This document shows positions 23,185 through 33,702 of a stretch of DNA of 64,000 bases, piece after piece. The first letter of the stretch is position 1; each line of letters begins with the position of its first letter. Both the position numbers and the translations under genes were made by a program. The stretch comes from Prevotella sp. GTDB lineage: Bacteria > Bacteroidota > Bacteroidia > Bacteroidales > Bacteroidaceae. The DNA is taken from assembly GCA_017471245.1 (NCBI GenBank), contig JAFUVB010000061.1, forward strand, positions 1 to 64,000, given 5' to 3'. Under the pieces are notes generated by a model. It was not told where the DNA came from and did not search any database. It saw only the letters and a program-made list of their open reading frames with translations.

Positions 23185-24468
23185 TTATTGTTCTGTTTCC
23201 TCTTCTATTGGATATAGAAAATCGTTGTATGGGTATTTCTGTACATGCAGTTCTCTCACTTTCTTGTAGATGCTGTCGCGAAGCTCTTCGATGTTCGTTC
23301 TCTCAAGTGCAGAAATGAACAGACAGTCGTCTGACAGCTTGGCCATCCATGTCTTTTTCAGTTCTTCAAGTGTGATGTTCTCCTTGGTGGGAGGTGTGAG
23401 GTCGTCGGGTTCCTTTTCCACCCAAGTGTATGCATCAATTTTGTTGAACACGATCATCTGTGGCTTTTCAGATGCTCCCAACTCCTTGAGTGTCTTCTCC
23501 ACCACTTGTATCTGCTCCTCAAAGTCGGGGTGGGAAATATCTACAACGTGCACCAACAGGTCGGCCTCGCGCACCTCATCGAGCGTTGACTTAAAGGAAT
23601 CCACCAGATCGGTAGGCAGCTTGCGGATGAATCCCACGGTGTCGGCGAGCAGGAACGGCAGATTGCCTATCACCACCTTGCGCACGGTGGTGTCTAATGT
23701 GGCGAACAACTTGTTTTCTGCAAACACATCGCTCTTCGACAACAGATTCATCATCGTGGATTTTCCCACGTTTGTGTATCCCACCAATGCCACGCGGATC
23801 AGTCTGCCGCGGTTTTTACGTTGGGTGGTCTTCTGCTTGTCTATCTCAATGAGGCGCTGTTTCAGCAATGTGATGCGCTGCAGGATGATGCGACGGTCCA
23901 TCTCCAACTGGGTTTCTCCAGGTCCGCGCAGTCCCACGGAGCCTTTTCCTCCACCCGAACCAGATCCGCCGCCCTGTCTTTCCAAGTGAGTCCACAGTCG
24001 TTGCAGTCGTGGCAGCATATAGCGATATTGTGCCAATTCCACTTGTGTCTTGGCATTGGCAGTCTGTGCGCGCATGGCAAAAATGTCGAGAATAAGCGAA
24101 GTGCGGTCGAGAATCTTGATCTTCAGCTCAGCCTCGATGTTTCTCAACTGCCGTGGCGACAGCTCATCATCGAAGATAACCATGCCTACAGGCTGCGTTT
24201 CTCCACTCTCATCCTCACATGCGGCATCTTCCTGCGCCTTGATATATTGCTTGATCTCTTCCAGTTTTCCCTTGCCCACGTAGGTGGTCTGGTTCGGACT
24301 TGCCACTTTCTGCGTAAATCTTCTCACCGTCACGGCACCAGCGGTGTCGGCAAGGAACTCCAGTTCGTCGAGATATTCTTTGGTCTTGGCCTCGTCTTGG
24401 TCTTTGGTGATGAGTCCAACCAACACGGCTGTTTCGGCTTTGACTTCAGAGATGACAAATTCTTTCAT
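23185..24468 (-). CDS. hflX: GTPase HflX
   Basis: HflX is a ribosome-associated GTPase that rescues or splits stalled ribosomes under stress. The 427-aa protein has the N-terminal HflX domain (QTTYVGKGKLEEIKQY and LSPRQLRNIEAELKIKILDR), a glycine-rich linker (about 170-185) and the G domain with G1 GYTNVGKST, G3 DTVGF and G4 NKID. Length and motifs are normal. It is the first gene of the leftward hflX, DUF4954, M16, fum cluster; a TAATTTTG promoter lies at 24494-24501. Confidence 0.97.
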   Translation of the reverse strand: MKEFVISEVKAETAVLVGLITKDQDEAKTKEYLDELEFLADTAGAVTVRRFTQKVASPNQTTYVGKGKLEEIKQYIKAQEDAACEDESGETQPVGMVIFDDELSPRQLRNIEAELKIKILDRTSLILDIFAMRAQTANAKTQVELAQYRYMLPRLQRLWTHLERQGGGSGSGGGKGSVGLRGPGETQLEMDRRIILQRITLLKQRLIEIDKQKTTQRKNRGRLIRVALVGYTNVGKSTMMNLLSKSDVFAENKLFATLDTTVRKVVIGNLPFLLADTVGFIRKLPTDLVDSFKSTLDEVREADLLVHVVDISHPDFEEQIQVVEKTLKELGASEKPQMIVFNKIDAYTWVEKEPDDLTPPTKENITLEELKKTWMAKLSDDCLFISALERTNIEELRDSIYKKVRELHVQKYPYNDFLYPIEEETEQ

Positions 24469-24493
24469 TTATTGATAATGTGTATTTATTCGG

Positions 24494-24501
24494 CAAAATT
24501 A
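24494..24501 (-). promoter_or_regulatory. -7 promoter element of hflX
   Basis: On the minus strand this reads TAATTTTG, matching TAnnTTTG, 26 bp before the hflX start codon. Confidence 0.55.
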
Positions 24502-24653
24502 CATTAAAATGTACAAAAAACAAAATAATACTCTGTTTTTTTGGATTTGCGGAATCTTAAAAAATATTGATTTGGCTGTTCTCCACTGAAAACGTTTACG
24601 TAACTTTTTGAGCAAAAAAAGTTTCGAAATTGACATATATCAATAAAATACAT

Positions 24654-24771
24654 TACCTTTGCCAACGTTAACGATGATTTTCAAATTTCATGCTACATAA
24701 TACTAACTGCTAAGACATTCAAAAAAAGTTAAGAGATTTGCTTCGACGTGATGTCGGAGCAATTTTTTTAT
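24654..24771 (+). ncRNA. Putative small RNA with its own promoter and terminator
   Basis: A perfect TACCTTTG -7 box at 24654-24661 is followed about 80 bp later by an intrinsic terminator: arms TTGCTTCGAC (24738-24747) and GTCGGAGCAA (24753-24762), a 5-nt loop and seven T residues. This would give a transcript of about 100 nt with no ORF. The GH92 promoter starts 2 bp after the T-run, so the unit is separate from that gene. It could instead be an attenuated leader if transcription reads through. No known RNA family was recognised. Confidence 0.45.
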
Positions 24772-24779
24772 TACTTTTG
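24772..24779 (+). promoter_or_regulatory. -7 promoter element of the GH92-GH125 operon
   Basis: TACTTTTG matches TAnnTTTG and lies 26 bp before the chosen GH92 start. It rules out the GTG at 24779 as a start codon. Confidence 0.6.
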
Positions 24780-24805
24780 TGGCACATAATCAAAACCTTT
24801 TTTTC

Positions 24806-26959
24806 ATGATGAAAACAATTACCAAGAGCGTTGCATTATTGATTGCCGTCTTTTTCTCCACGCAGTTCTCGTATGCGCAGGAATGCTTCACGCAGTATGT
24901 TGATCCGAAAATTGGAACGGGAGGACACGGGCATGTGTTCCTTGGGGCTAATGTTCCATTCGGTTTCGTTCAATTAGGTCCCACGCAGCACACGCGCGGA
25001 TGGGACTGGTGTTCCGGCTATCATGCTTCCGACTCTCTCATGGTTGGTTTCAGCCACACTCATCTTAGTGGAACTGGATGTGGCGACTTGGGCGACATCC
25101 TCTTTCTGCCTGTTAAGGATGTCACCATGCGCGATATCCGTTTCTCGCATGATGAAGAAACGTGTCGCCCGGGCTATTTCTCGCAGCGGTTGCATTATCC
25201 CGATGGAGGGAGCGTGCTTGTGGAATTGACCGCAACAAAGCGCACGGGAATGCACCGCTATACGTTTTCTTCAGATATCGACACCGCAAGGATTGTCATC
25301 GACCTGGGTTTCGGAACAGGATGGGATCGCATTTCGGGCTGCCACATCCGCCAGGTTTCTCCCCGAATGATACAAGGCTGCCGCCTGTCAAGTGGCTGGG
25401 CTAACCGTCAGCAAATCTATTTCGTGGCAGAGTTCTCGCAGGATGTCAATCTTTCGAAGCTGAACAACGACACCTTGTCGGTGGTTTCTTGTGTGAACCA
25501 TGCCCCGTTGCTTGTCAAGGTGGGACTTTCTGCGGTCAGCTGCGGCAATGCTGCATTGAACTTGATGGAAGAAAACGTGGGTTGGGATTTTGGGACAGTT
25601 GCCGATAATGCCACGAAAGAGTGGAACCGCCAGCTGGGCAAGGTCCGTGTTTCCACCAACAACGATGCGTGGAAGCGCGTTTTCTATACCAGTCTTTATC
25701 ATACCATGGTCGCCCCGTCGGTGTTTTGCGATGTTAATGGAGAGTATTACGGCTCCGATGCAAAGATTCATCAGGGCAGCTTCACCAATCTCACCACGTT
25801 CTCGTTGTGGGATACTTATCGCGCATGGCATCCGCTTTCCACATTGATACATCCCGAAATGCAGCGGGATATCACCAATACCATGCTGAATATCTACCGG
25901 GAGCAGAAGACGCTTCCAGTATGGCACCTGATGGGGTGTGAAACCAACTGCATGGTGGGATGCCCTGCCACGATCGTATTAGCTGATCAGATGCTCAAGG
26001 ACTTCGATGTGGATGCGCCGCTGGCAATAGAAGCGATGCGCAATTCGGTGGGTTCTCACCGCAAGGCACATGACTTGTTATGGGAGCATGGCTACATCCC
26101 TTACGACCTCGACCCTTCCAATGAGTCTGTTGGCAAGGGAATGGAATATGCCATTGCATACGGCTGTGCCGCAAAGGTGTCGGATGATCCTGTATTCAAG
26201 CGCCTCGGTGATTCCTATAAACAATATTTCGATGGCGCTACGGGCTTTATGCGCGCCCGTTCTTCCGATGGCCGATGGCGCGAAATGTTCGATCCTTTCG
26301 CTGCCGAAATCAATCATGTGAAGGATTATACAGAGGGAAACGCATGGCAGTATATCTGGCTTGCACCGCACGACGTGCACGGATTGGTTGCCCTCTTCAA
26401 AGACCGCAAGCACTTCATCTCCAAGCTTGATTCCCTGTTCGTTGTTACAGGCGACTTGGGAAAGGATGCTCCGCCAGATATCACGGGCTTGATCGGTCAG
26501 TATGCCCATGGCAACGAACCCAGCCATCATGTGGCTTACCTTTATAATTTCGTAGGTCAGCCATGGAAGACCGCGCGACTTGTGCGTGAAATCATGACAA
26601 CCCAGTATCATGATGGTATCGACGGTCTCTGCGGAAACGAGGATGTGGGGCAGATGTCTGCATGGTACATCCTGTCGTCAATAGGTATGTATCAGGTGGA
26701 TCCTGCCGGCGGACAGTATGTCTTGGGTTCTCCTCTCTTCGACGATGTGACTATGGATGTGGGCGGCGGCAAGACATTCCGCGTGATTGCCCGCAACAAC
26801 AGCGAGCAGAACATGTATATCCAGTCGGCACGACTCAACGGTCGCCCCTATCCTTATTCTTATATCAATTTCAAGGACATCGTTGCCGGAGGCACGCTGG
26901 AGTTGCAGATGGGGCGCAAACCGTCTAAATTCGGAACAAAAGATATTTACTGCCCATGA
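24806..26959 (+). CDS. GH92 alpha-1,2-mannosidase, secreted
   Basis: GH92 enzymes remove alpha-linked mannose from N-glycans or yeast mannan, using calcium. The protein has 717 aa with a signal peptide ([19 protein letters not shown]). Family motifs are clear: [20 protein letters not shown] near the start, the glycan-binding [27 protein letters not shown], and the C-terminal [20 protein letters not shown]. The start at 24806 (or the adjacent ATG at 24809) is chosen because an upstream GTG overlaps the promoter. It overlaps the next gene, a GH125 mannosidase, by 4 bp, so the two act together on mannose-rich glycans. Confidence 0.96.
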   Translation: MMKTITKSVALLIAVFFSTQFSYAQECFTQYVDPKIGTGGHGHVFLGANVPFGFVQLGPTQHTRGWDWCSGYHASDSLMVGFSHTHLSGTGCGDLGDILFLPVKDVTMRDIRFSHDEETCRPGYFSQRLHYPDGGSVLVELTATKRTGMHRYTFSSDIDTARIVIDLGFGTGWDRISGCHIRQVSPRMIQGCRLSSGWANRQQIYFVAEFSQDVNLSKLNNDTLSVVSCVNHAPLLVKVGLSAVSCGNAALNLMEENVGWDFGTVADNATKEWNRQLGKVRVSTNNDAWKRVFYTSLYHTMVAPSVFCDVNGEYYGSDAKIHQGSFTNLTTFSLWDTYRAWHPLSTLIHPEMQRDITNTMLNIYREQKTLPVWHLMGCETNCMVGCPATIVLADQMLKDFDVDAPLAIEAMRNSVGSHRKAHDLLWEHGYIPYDLDPSNESVGKGMEYAIAYGCAAKVSDDPVFKRLGDSYKQYFDGATGFMRARSSDGRWREMFDPFAAEINHVKDYTEGNAWQYIWLAPHDVHGLVALFKDRKHFISKLDSLFVVTGDLGKDAPPDITGLIGQYAHGNEPSHHVAYLYNFVGQPWKTARLVREIMTTQYHDGIDGLCGNEDVGQMSAWYILSSIGMYQVDPAGGQYVLGSPLFDDVTMDVGGGKTFRVIARNNSEQNMYIQSARLNGRPYPYSYINFKDIVAGGTLELQMGRKPSKFGTKDIYCP

Positions 26960-28338
26960 AGAAATGGATGCTTTCCGTCATGTTGACGGTCTGCTCGGCA
27001 ATGAGCGCACAGCCTTCTTATCAGGCAATCAACCAGAAGATTGAGGAGGTGAAGCAGATTCTGAAAGAGAATCCGTATCTGGCTGGCATGTTCGAGAAAT
27101 GCTTCCCGAACACCATCAATACCACAGTGAATTATCGTGTTGTTGACGGTGAGGATGACACCTTCGTATATACCGGCGACATTCATGCCATGTGGCTGCG
27201 CGATTCGGGCGCACAGGTGTGGCCGTATGTACCCTTTGCCAAAGACGATGAGGCGTTGCGCAAGATGATACGTGGCGTTATCCTGCGCCAGTTCAAGTGC
27301 ATCTTGATCGATCCTTATGCCAATGCCTTCAACGACGGACCGCTTGGCAGTGAGTGGGAGAAGGACTTGACCGACATGAAACCAGAGCTGCACGAGCGTA
27401 AGTATGAGATTGACTCGCTGTGCTATCCCATCCGTCTGGCATTCTATTATTGGCAGTTGACAGGCGACAGCTCCATTTTCAATGATGATTGGCTGGATGT
27501 GGTGAAGGCAGTGCTGCGTACTTTCCGTGAGCAGCAACGGAAAGAGGGTCGCGGTCCCTATCGTTTCATGCGCCGCACAGAGCGTGCTTCCGACACGATG
27601 CTCAACGATGGCTATGGTCATCCTGTGAAACCCGTTGGTCTGATAGCCTCCGCTTTCCGTCCTTCCGACGATGCCTGCACCTATCTGTTCCTCGTTCCCT
27701 CCAATTTCTTTGCAGTATCCGCATTGCGCAAGGCGGCAACCATTCTTGAGCGTGTCAACAAGAACAACGTGTTGTCAGCCGATTGCCGCAGCCTGGCTGA
27801 TGAGGTGGAGCAGGCTTTGAGGAAATATGCCGTGTATCAGCATCCGAAATACGGACCCATTTATGCCTACGAAGTGGATGGTTTTGGCAACTATCTGCTC
27901 ATGGACGATGCCAATGTTCCCAGTCTGCTGGCATTACCTTATATCACCGAAATGCCTCAGCAGGATGCCATCTACCTGAATACGCGCCGCTTCGTGCTCA
28001 GCTATGACAATCCATATTTCTTCCGAGGCAAGGCGGCAGAAGGCATCGGCGGTCCCCATATCGGTCCCGATTATGTCTGGCCGATGAGCATCATGATGCG
28101 TGCATTCACCAGTTCCGACGATCAGGAGATTGCACGTTGCATGCAGATGCTCGTCAACTGCGATGCCGATACGCAGATGATGCACGAGTCGTTCCATAAA
28201 GACAATCCGCAAAAGTTCACCCGTTCATGGTTTGCGTGGGCAAACACGCTCTTCGGTGAGCTGGTTCTGAAGCTGATCGGCGAGGGGAAAGCATCTCTCC
28301 TGATTGGTGCGACAAAGAACACAACGGTGAATAATTGA
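26956..28338 (+). CDS. GH125 exo-alpha-1,6-mannosidase, secreted
   Basis: GH125 enzymes are metal-independent exo-alpha-1,6-mannosidases. The 460-aa protein has a signal peptide ([11 protein letters not shown], cleavage near residue 18) and the family landmarks [32 protein letters not shown] and [23 protein letters not shown] overlaps the GH92 stop (ATGA), so translation is coupled. With GH92 removing alpha-1,2 branches, this enzyme would take the 1,6-linked core residues. Confidence 0.95.
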   Translation: MKKWMLSVMLTVCSAMSAQPSYQAINQKIEEVKQILKENPYLAGMFEKCFPNTINTTVNYRVVDGEDDTFVYTGDIHAMWLRDSGAQVWPYVPFAKDDEALRKMIRGVILRQFKCILIDPYANAFNDGPLGSEWEKDLTDMKPELHERKYEIDSLCYPIRLAFYYWQLTGDSSIFNDDWLDVVKAVLRTFREQQRKEGRGPYRFMRRTERASDTMLNDGYGHPVKPVGLIASAFRPSDDACTYLFLVPSNFFAVSALRKAATILERVNKNNVLSADCRSLADEVEQALRKYAVYQHPKYGPIYAYEVDGFGNYLLMDDANVPSLLALPYITEMPQQDAIYLNTRRFVLSYDNPYFFRGKAAEGIGGPHIGPDYVWPMSIMMRAFTSSDDQEIARCMQMLVNCDADTQMMHESFHKDNPQKFTRSWFAWANTLFGELVLKLIGEGKASLLIGATKNTTVNN

Positions 28339-28391
28339 AAGAAAACTCGCAAAAAAATCGCCTGATTCTTGCACTTTTCGCCGAATAATAT

Positions 28392-28399
28392 TATTTTTG
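28392..28399 (+). promoter_or_regulatory. -7 promoter element of nagB
   Basis: TATTTTTG matches TAnnTTTG and lies 46 bp before the nagB start codon, so nagB can be transcribed on its own as well as from the mannosidase promoter. Confidence 0.5.
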
Positions 28400-28445
28400 C
28401 AACCTGAAACAAGCAAATAATCATCATTTAATAACATATAGAAAT

Positions 28446-29231
28446 ATGCGAGTAATCATTGAATCAAATTACGAGAAAATGTCGCAGTGGGCTGCCGAAC
28501 ATGTCATTGAGCGCATCAATGCCTTCAAGCCCACAGCCGAAAAACCGTTTGTGCTTGGACTCCCCACTGGGTCTTCTCCCGAGGGCATGTATGCCAGTCT
28601 GGTCAAGGCTTGCAAGGAGGGTCGCGTGTCCTTTAAGAATGTTTTGACATTCAATATGGATGAGTATGTAGGTCTTGCCGAAGATCACCCTGAGAGCTAT
28701 CATTCGTTCATGGCAAGGAATCTGTTCGATCATATCGACTGCCCCAAAGAGAACATTCATATCCTCAACGGAAATGCACCCGACTTGGAGGCTGAGTGCG
28801 CACATTATGAGGAAATGATCAAGCAGGCAGGCGGCATCGATCTGTTCATTGGCGGCATCGGTCCCGACGGCCATATCGCTTTCAACGAACCGTATTCATC
28901 ACTCACTTCGCGCACACGACAGAAAACACTCACCACCGACACCATTATTGCCAACTCACGTTTCTTTGACAACGATGTGAACAAGGTGCCGAAGAGCGCG
29001 CTCACCGTTGGTGTAGGCACCGTGATGGATGCCCGCGAGGTGATGATTCTGGTGAACGGACACCACAAGGCACGTGCCTTGAAAGCTGCCATCGAGGGTG
29101 CCGTTACCCACGAATGGACCATCAGCGCCCTGCAGATGCACCAGCATGGCATCATCGTCTGCGACGAACCTGCCACCGACGAGCTGAAGGTGTCCACCTA
29201 TAAATATTTCAAGGACATCGAAAAGAAATAA
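28446..29231 (+). CDS. nagB: Glucosamine-6-phosphate deaminase
   Basis: NagB converts glucosamine-6-phosphate to fructose-6-phosphate and ammonia, the last step of amino-sugar use. The 261-aa protein has [16 protein letters not shown], the loop FNMDEYVGL with the catalytic Asp, [17 protein letters not shown] and the active-site lid region [11 protein letters not shown]. Length is normal for the hexameric enzyme. It follows two mannosidase genes, so the cluster may handle both mannose and GlcNAc from N-glycans. Confidence 0.97.
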   Translation: MRVIIESNYEKMSQWAAEHVIERINAFKPTAEKPFVLGLPTGSSPEGMYASLVKACKEGRVSFKNVLTFNMDEYVGLAEDHPESYHSFMARNLFDHIDCPKENIHILNGNAPDLEAECAHYEEMIKQAGGIDLFIGGIGPDGHIAFNEPYSSLTSRTRQKTLTTDTIIANSRFFDNDVNKVPKSALTVGVGTVMDAREVMILVNGHHKARALKAAIEGAVTHEWTISALQMHQHGIIVCDEPATDELKVSTYKYFKDIEKK

Positions 29232-29346
29232 CCGAATCATCTGATTATGCCATGTTTTCACGGCGTGGTTGCCATGTTATCATGACAATGTAGTCTTGCT
29301 TTCATGGCATTGCAGCCTTGTCTTCGTGGCATTGCAACAGTTTTTC

Positions 29347-29389
29347 CACAGAATCCGTTCCTGAACGGGAAACGGATTCTGTGTTTTTT
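29347..29389 (+). terminator. Intrinsic terminator after nagB
   Basis: The perfect 13-bp arms CACAGAATCCGTT (29347-29359) and AACGGATTCTGTG (29371-29383) are followed by six T residues. The rest of the 29232-29665 gap contains a second inverted repeat (ATTAATCAAT near 29403 with ATTGATTAAT near 29440) but no gene. Confidence 0.8.
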
Positions 29390-29665
29390 ATACCCTCAGA
29401 CCATTAATCAATGACTATTGATGGTCGGTTATAAACGATTGATTAATAACTATTTACTCTTATGAGCTCAACTTTTAGACAAAGAGCAAATAGAGTTTGC
29501 GATAGTTTTTATATCAAGAACTGCGAGTTTTCATCGTAAAAACTCACAGTTTTCAATTCAAAAAGACGCTGTTTTTGAAACAAACACTCCGAGTAACTTG
29601 CGACGATACTTTTCAGATACCTCATTTTTCACCACTAAAAAGCACCACCATTCAAGAAAAAAGTG

Positions 29666-29673
29666 TATCTTTG
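29666..29673 (+). promoter_or_regulatory. -7 promoter element of the type III restriction operon
   Basis: TATCTTTG matches TAnnTTTG and lies 19 bp before the res start codon. The leader is therefore very short. Confidence 0.65.
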
Positions 29674-29692
29674 TGGCGGAAATTAGAACAGT

Positions 29693-32539
29693 ATGTTTTA
29701 TAAACTCATAGAAAAGAAACGCAACGAATGGCTCGTTTCCGAGGAATGCACCATCAAAGACCTGCTTAAATACATTGAGCAGCGCGGGATGATGCGTGAT
29801 GCCCAGATAGAGGCCATCAAGACATATTTGTTTCTGAAAGTCGCCTGTAAGAATCAACCACTTTGGAAACTTTTTGTGAGTGGCGTTTTTAATGATACCA
29901 ATATCGGACAGGTTGAACTGACAGAAACCGCAAGGCAGATTTTCAGTACCAACAAAGCGGCAGTTGCATTATTCCAATATTCGCGTTTAATTGATAAGAA
30001 AGGAAGACAATTGGCTCCAGTTCTGGAGAAATACATCAAGCAACACGCTGACAAAATAGATTACGAAGCCACTTTCAAGAAAATCTTCTATGATGTCAGC
30101 TACACAGATTATCTGTTCAGTCTGCCAATGGGAGCCGGCAAGACCTATTTGATGGCTGCCTTCATCTATCTGGATTTGTATTTTGCGCAGAACGAGCCTG
30201 ACAATCCTTGTTTTGCCCATAACTTCATGGTAATGGCACCGTCTGGTTTGAAATCATCCATCGTGCCAAGTCTCAAACATATTAAGGAGTTCGATCCTTC
30301 ATGGATTATTCCTGAACCAACTGCCACACAATTAAGAAGACTGATAAAGTTTGAGATTCTTGATGAGCAGAAAACAGCGAATAAAAGTAATCGTATCAAG
30401 AATCCCAATGCACAGAAAATCAACAACCATCAACCATTAGAGGATTTAATGGGCTTGGTTGCTATTACCAATGCTGAGAAAGTCATACTCGACAGATTTG
30501 ACAAAGATGCAGACCCCTCTCTTTTCTCTGACGAAGAGCGCAAACGGATGGAACTTGCCAATGAGTTAAGAGAGATTATTGGCAATCTACCCAATCTTGC
30601 TATCTACATCGACGAGGTGCATCATGCAGCCGATGGAGAAATCAAACTGAGGCAGGTCGTGAATAAGTGGACGGAGAAGAATACCTTTAATTCTGTTCTT
30701 GGTTTTTCTGGTACGCCTTATTTGGAAAGCGCTGAGCCCATAAACTTGTCAGAAGGGTTCTCCATTAAGAATACCGACCTTGCCAATGTGGTGTACTATT
30801 ATCCTTTGATCGAGGGTATTGGCAACTTCTTGAAAATCCCTGATGTGAAGTTCACCGATAATGATACGGAGACGATTGTTACAAATGGCGTAAAGGAGTT
30901 TCTTGATATGTACCTTGATAAAGAATATGCCAACGGCACTTGTGCGAAATTGGCCATCTATTGCGGACAGATAGAAACTCTTGAAGAAACAGTTTATCCA
31001 CTCGTTGCTGAAATAGTCGCCTCGTACGGCCTAAATCCAACAGATGTGGTTTTGAAGTATCATGGAGGCAATAAGCAATATCCGCAGCCAGTAGGCTCTG
31101 AAACGGAGTTCGCATCATTAGACACAACCCTATCAAAGAAAAAGATTGTCCTTCTTGTCCAAATAGGTAAGGAAGGATGGGATTGCAAGAGCCTTACGGG
31201 TGTTGTTTTGCCTCAGAAGGGAGTATGTCCTACCAACATGGTGTTGCAGACCAGTTGCCGCTGTCTGCGTCAAGTTATCAAGAACAGCCGGGAAACAGCA
31301 ATTATCTGGCTGAACAAGTTCAATGCCGACAAGCTGAACCGCCAATTGGAGCAGCAACAGAACATCACCTTAAAGGAGTTTAGCCAGAAAGCACCTAACG
31401 AAACAAAGTGGATAGACCGCTTCTCTCGTATGGAGCGCATGCAAGTGCCTCCAATAGACTTCTATCAGTTGAAAGTCAATTATCAGGAGTTGGTTGTTGA
31501 TGAAGCCAACAACCCTGCCGGGCGACTGCAAGATGAAAGTCTTTTAGCAAAGGCCAGCATATCACTGGTTCATCAACAGGATCTGGAAGGTAAACTGCTG
31601 AGTGTTTACGAACAGGAAAGCAAGGAAGAAACACGTACTTCTTTCCGATGGTGGTTACAGCAGATAGCCAAAGAGAGTTTTGGCACGTTGTCTGTGTCAC
31701 ACCTGAAAACCGTGGAAAAGGAACTGAAGACAGTCTTTGAGCAAATCACTATAGACAAAGATGGTGTAACGATTGAGAACAAGAAGTATGACCATCAGCG
31801 CATCCGTTCCCTTATCCGGCAGGCATTTACGCCTATTAGAGATATTAAGGTGACGGACGAAGTGGTGCCAGAACAAGCCAGACTGTTGCAGATTGAGAAA
31901 CTGGCTTCTCCTGTAGAGAATAGTGAGAAATACTATCCTTCACAGCAAGCGGTGCATGAAGTGATGGATTGGGATGAGCGACCTCCACACCCAGAGTTAA
32001 GTGCCGAAGTAAAAGCCAAACTGGAAGAGCTGAAAGCACTGGGTGTTGACATTTCGAATTTAGTGCCACAGGCAGACCCACATCCAGAGCGGACACAGAC
32101 CTATCACTATCTGCCATATCGTTTCGATAGTCGTTTGGAAAGGGATTTTCTTTCCGAGGAGATTATTCCATTGATTACTGGCAAACCGCTTGAGGTTTAT
32201 TTCAATGGCGATGACACGCTGACAGAGTTCAAGATCAACTGCTATACCAAAGTTGGCTGCAATTGGCGATACATTGGCCGTTATGTACCTGACTTTCTGC
32301 TGTTGAGCCGCAATGAAGAGAAGCAAATTGACAAAGTGATTATCATTGAGACCAAGGGCGAAGGTTTTGCTGCCAAGTTCAAAGAGCGCAAGGACTTCAT
32401 GGAATCAGAATGGGTGAAGAAGAACAATGAGAAGTTTGGCTATCAGCGTTTCGACTTTCTCTATTTAGAAGATACCCTAACTGCAGAGCAGCGCAGAGAA
32501 AAAACGCTCGAAGCAATCAAAGATTTCTTTAAAGTATAA
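29693..32539 (+). CDS. res: Type III restriction endonuclease subunit Res (helicase-nuclease)
   Basis: Res translocates or slides along DNA using ATP and cuts when two unmodified sites are met. The 948-aa protein has a superfamily 2 helicase core: Walker A LPMGAGKT (145-151), motif II DEVHH, motif III GFSGTP and the motif VI-like TSCRCLRQV. The C-terminal nuclease has the PD-(D/E)XK elements VPDFLLL and IIIETKGEG (about 870-895). It is the first gene of a three-gene operon with a YhcG nuclease and a Mod methyltransferase, an order opposite to the usual mod-res. All catalytic motifs look intact. Confidence 0.92.
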   Translation: MFYKLIEKKRNEWLVSEECTIKDLLKYIEQRGMMRDAQIEAIKTYLFLKVACKNQPLWKLFVSGVFNDTNIGQVELTETARQIFSTNKAAVALFQYSRLIDKKGRQLAPVLEKYIKQHADKIDYEATFKKIFYDVSYTDYLFSLPMGAGKTYLMAAFIYLDLYFAQNEPDNPCFAHNFMVMAPSGLKSSIVPSLKHIKEFDPSWIIPEPTATQLRRLIKFEILDEQKTANKSNRIKNPNAQKINNHQPLEDLMGLVAITNAEKVILDRFDKDADPSLFSDEERKRMELANELREIIGNLPNLAIYIDEVHHAADGEIKLRQVVNKWTEKNTFNSVLGFSGTPYLESAEPINLSEGFSIKNTDLANVVYYYPLIEGIGNFLKIPDVKFTDNDTETIVTNGVKEFLDMYLDKEYANGTCAKLAIYCGQIETLEETVYPLVAEIVASYGLNPTDVVLKYHGGNKQYPQPVGSETEFASLDTTLSKKKIVLLVQIGKEGWDCKSLTGVVLPQKGVCPTNMVLQTSCRCLRQVIKNSRETAIIWLNKFNADKLNRQLEQQQNITLKEFSQKAPNETKWIDRFSRMERMQVPPIDFYQLKVNYQELVVDEANNPAGRLQDESLLAKASISLVHQQDLEGKLLSVYEQESKEETRTSFRWWLQQIAKESFGTLSVSHLKTVEKELKTVFEQITIDKDGVTIENKKYDHQRIRSLIRQAFTPIRDIKVTDEVVPEQARLLQIEKLASPVENSEKYYPSQQAVHEVMDWDERPPHPELSAEVKAKLEELKALGVDISNLVPQADPHPERTQTYHYLPYRFDSRLERDFLSEEIIPLITGKPLEVYFNGDDTLTEFKINCYTKVGCNWRYIGRYVPDFLLLSRNEEKQIDKVIIIETKGEGFAAKFKERKDFMESEWVKKNNEKFGYQRFDFLYLEDTLTAEQRREKTLEAIKDFFKV

Positions 32540-32545
32540 GCAAAT

Positions 32546-33691
32546 ATGGTAAAACCAATGAGTATATTAGACAAAGACTACACCCAGTGGCTGAAAGACC
32601 TGAGCACCCGTTATCGCCGCAGCCAGATAAAGGCGGCTATAAAGGTAAACGAGGAAATGCTGCAGTTCTACTGGGAACTGGGCAGAGACATCGTAGAACG
32701 TGGCGCAGAAAACAAGTATGGCAGTGGGTTTTATACCAATTTAAGCAGAGATTTGAAGGAAACACTACCCGAAGCAACATGTTTCTCTGAAACCTCTATT
32801 CGTTACTCAAAACGTTTTTATTTGCTTTATAATGAGGCATTTAAAAATCTTCCCCAAGTTGGGGAAAATTTCATCACAAATCTTCCTCAAATTGGGGAAG
32901 AATCAATTTGTCCCCAAATTGAGGGCAAAATTGACCATCAAGTTGTTGAGAAAATAAAGAGTGATATCTTCTCCATACCCTGGGGACATCATAAATACAT
33001 TATTGATCGTTGCTCCTCCAATCCTGAAAAAGCACTCTTCTATGTCCATCAGACAGTCTTGAATGGTTGGAGTCGCAATGTGTTGCTCAATTTCCTCGAT
33101 ACTGACCTATATGAACGACAAGGAAATGCTTTGACTAACTTTAAGCAAACGCTGCCCGACGAGACAAGCGACTTGGCGCAAGAACTCACCAAAGACCCAT
33201 ATAACTTTGCATTTACAGGTCTCACGGGTAGATACAATGAACGGCTATTGAAAGACAAATTGCTCAACAACATTACAAATTTCTTGGTAGAACTCGGTAC
33301 TGGTTTTGCGTACGTTGGCAAAGAATATCGCATACAGGTGGGAGAAAGAGAACAGTTTATCGACCTACTGTTCTACAACCTTAACCTCTCGTGCTACGTT
33401 GTTGTTGAAATAAAAATAGGGAAGTTCGAGTTTGCTGATATTGGCCAGCTGGGTGGCTATGTCGTTTCGTGTAACCATATCCTGCGTAAAGAAGGACGCG
33501 ACAATCCCACCATAGGCTTGCTTATTTGCAAAGAGAAAGACCGTATTCAGGCTCAATTTGCATTGGAGTCGAGCAGCCAGCCTGTCGGCATAGCTGAATA
33601 TGATCTTGAGCGGTTCTACCCAGAAAAGGTGGAAGGAACAATTCCTACCATTGAGGAGATTGAGAAGAAACTAACGGAAATGACAAAATAA
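32546..33691 (+). CDS. YhcG/DUF1016 family PD-(D/E)XK nuclease-domain protein
   Basis: The 381-aa protein has the DUF1016 N-terminal domain (YRRSQIKAAIKVNEEMLQFY, then WELGRDIVERG) and the C-terminal nuclease domain with FIDLLFYN and VVVEIKIGKF, which supply the Asp and Glu-x-Lys of the PD-(D/E)XK fold. Between them (about residues 99-127) three short LPQ(V/I)GE-like repeats are encoded by near-palindromic DNA. DUF1016 proteins are common beside restriction systems but have no settled function. Here the gene lies between res and mod with gaps of 6 and 11 bp, so it is very likely part of the same defence unit. A start at an internal ATG five codons in is possible. Confidence 0.9.
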   Translation: MVKPMSILDKDYTQWLKDLSTRYRRSQIKAAIKVNEEMLQFYWELGRDIVERGAENKYGSGFYTNLSRDLKETLPEATCFSETSIRYSKRFYLLYNEAFKNLPQVGENFITNLPQIGEESICPQIEGKIDHQVVEKIKSDIFSIPWGHHKYIIDRCSSNPEKALFYVHQTVLNGWSRNVLLNFLDTDLYERQGNALTNFKQTLPDETSDLAQELTKDPYNFAFTGLTGRYNERLLKDKLLNNITNFLVELGTGFAYVGKEYRIQVGEREQFIDLLFYNLNLSCYVVVEIKIGKFEFADIGQLGGYVVSCNHILRKEGRDNPTIGLLICKEKDRIQAQFALESSSQPVGIAEYDLERFYPEKVEGTIPTIEEIEKKLTEMTK

Positions 33692-33702
33692 GAATAATAA
33701 AT

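Noticed and set aside
24779-24805. GTG start at 24779 for the GH92 enzyme
   Set aside because: It overlaps the TACTTTTG promoter and precedes the expected transcription start; the signal peptide begins properly at 24806.
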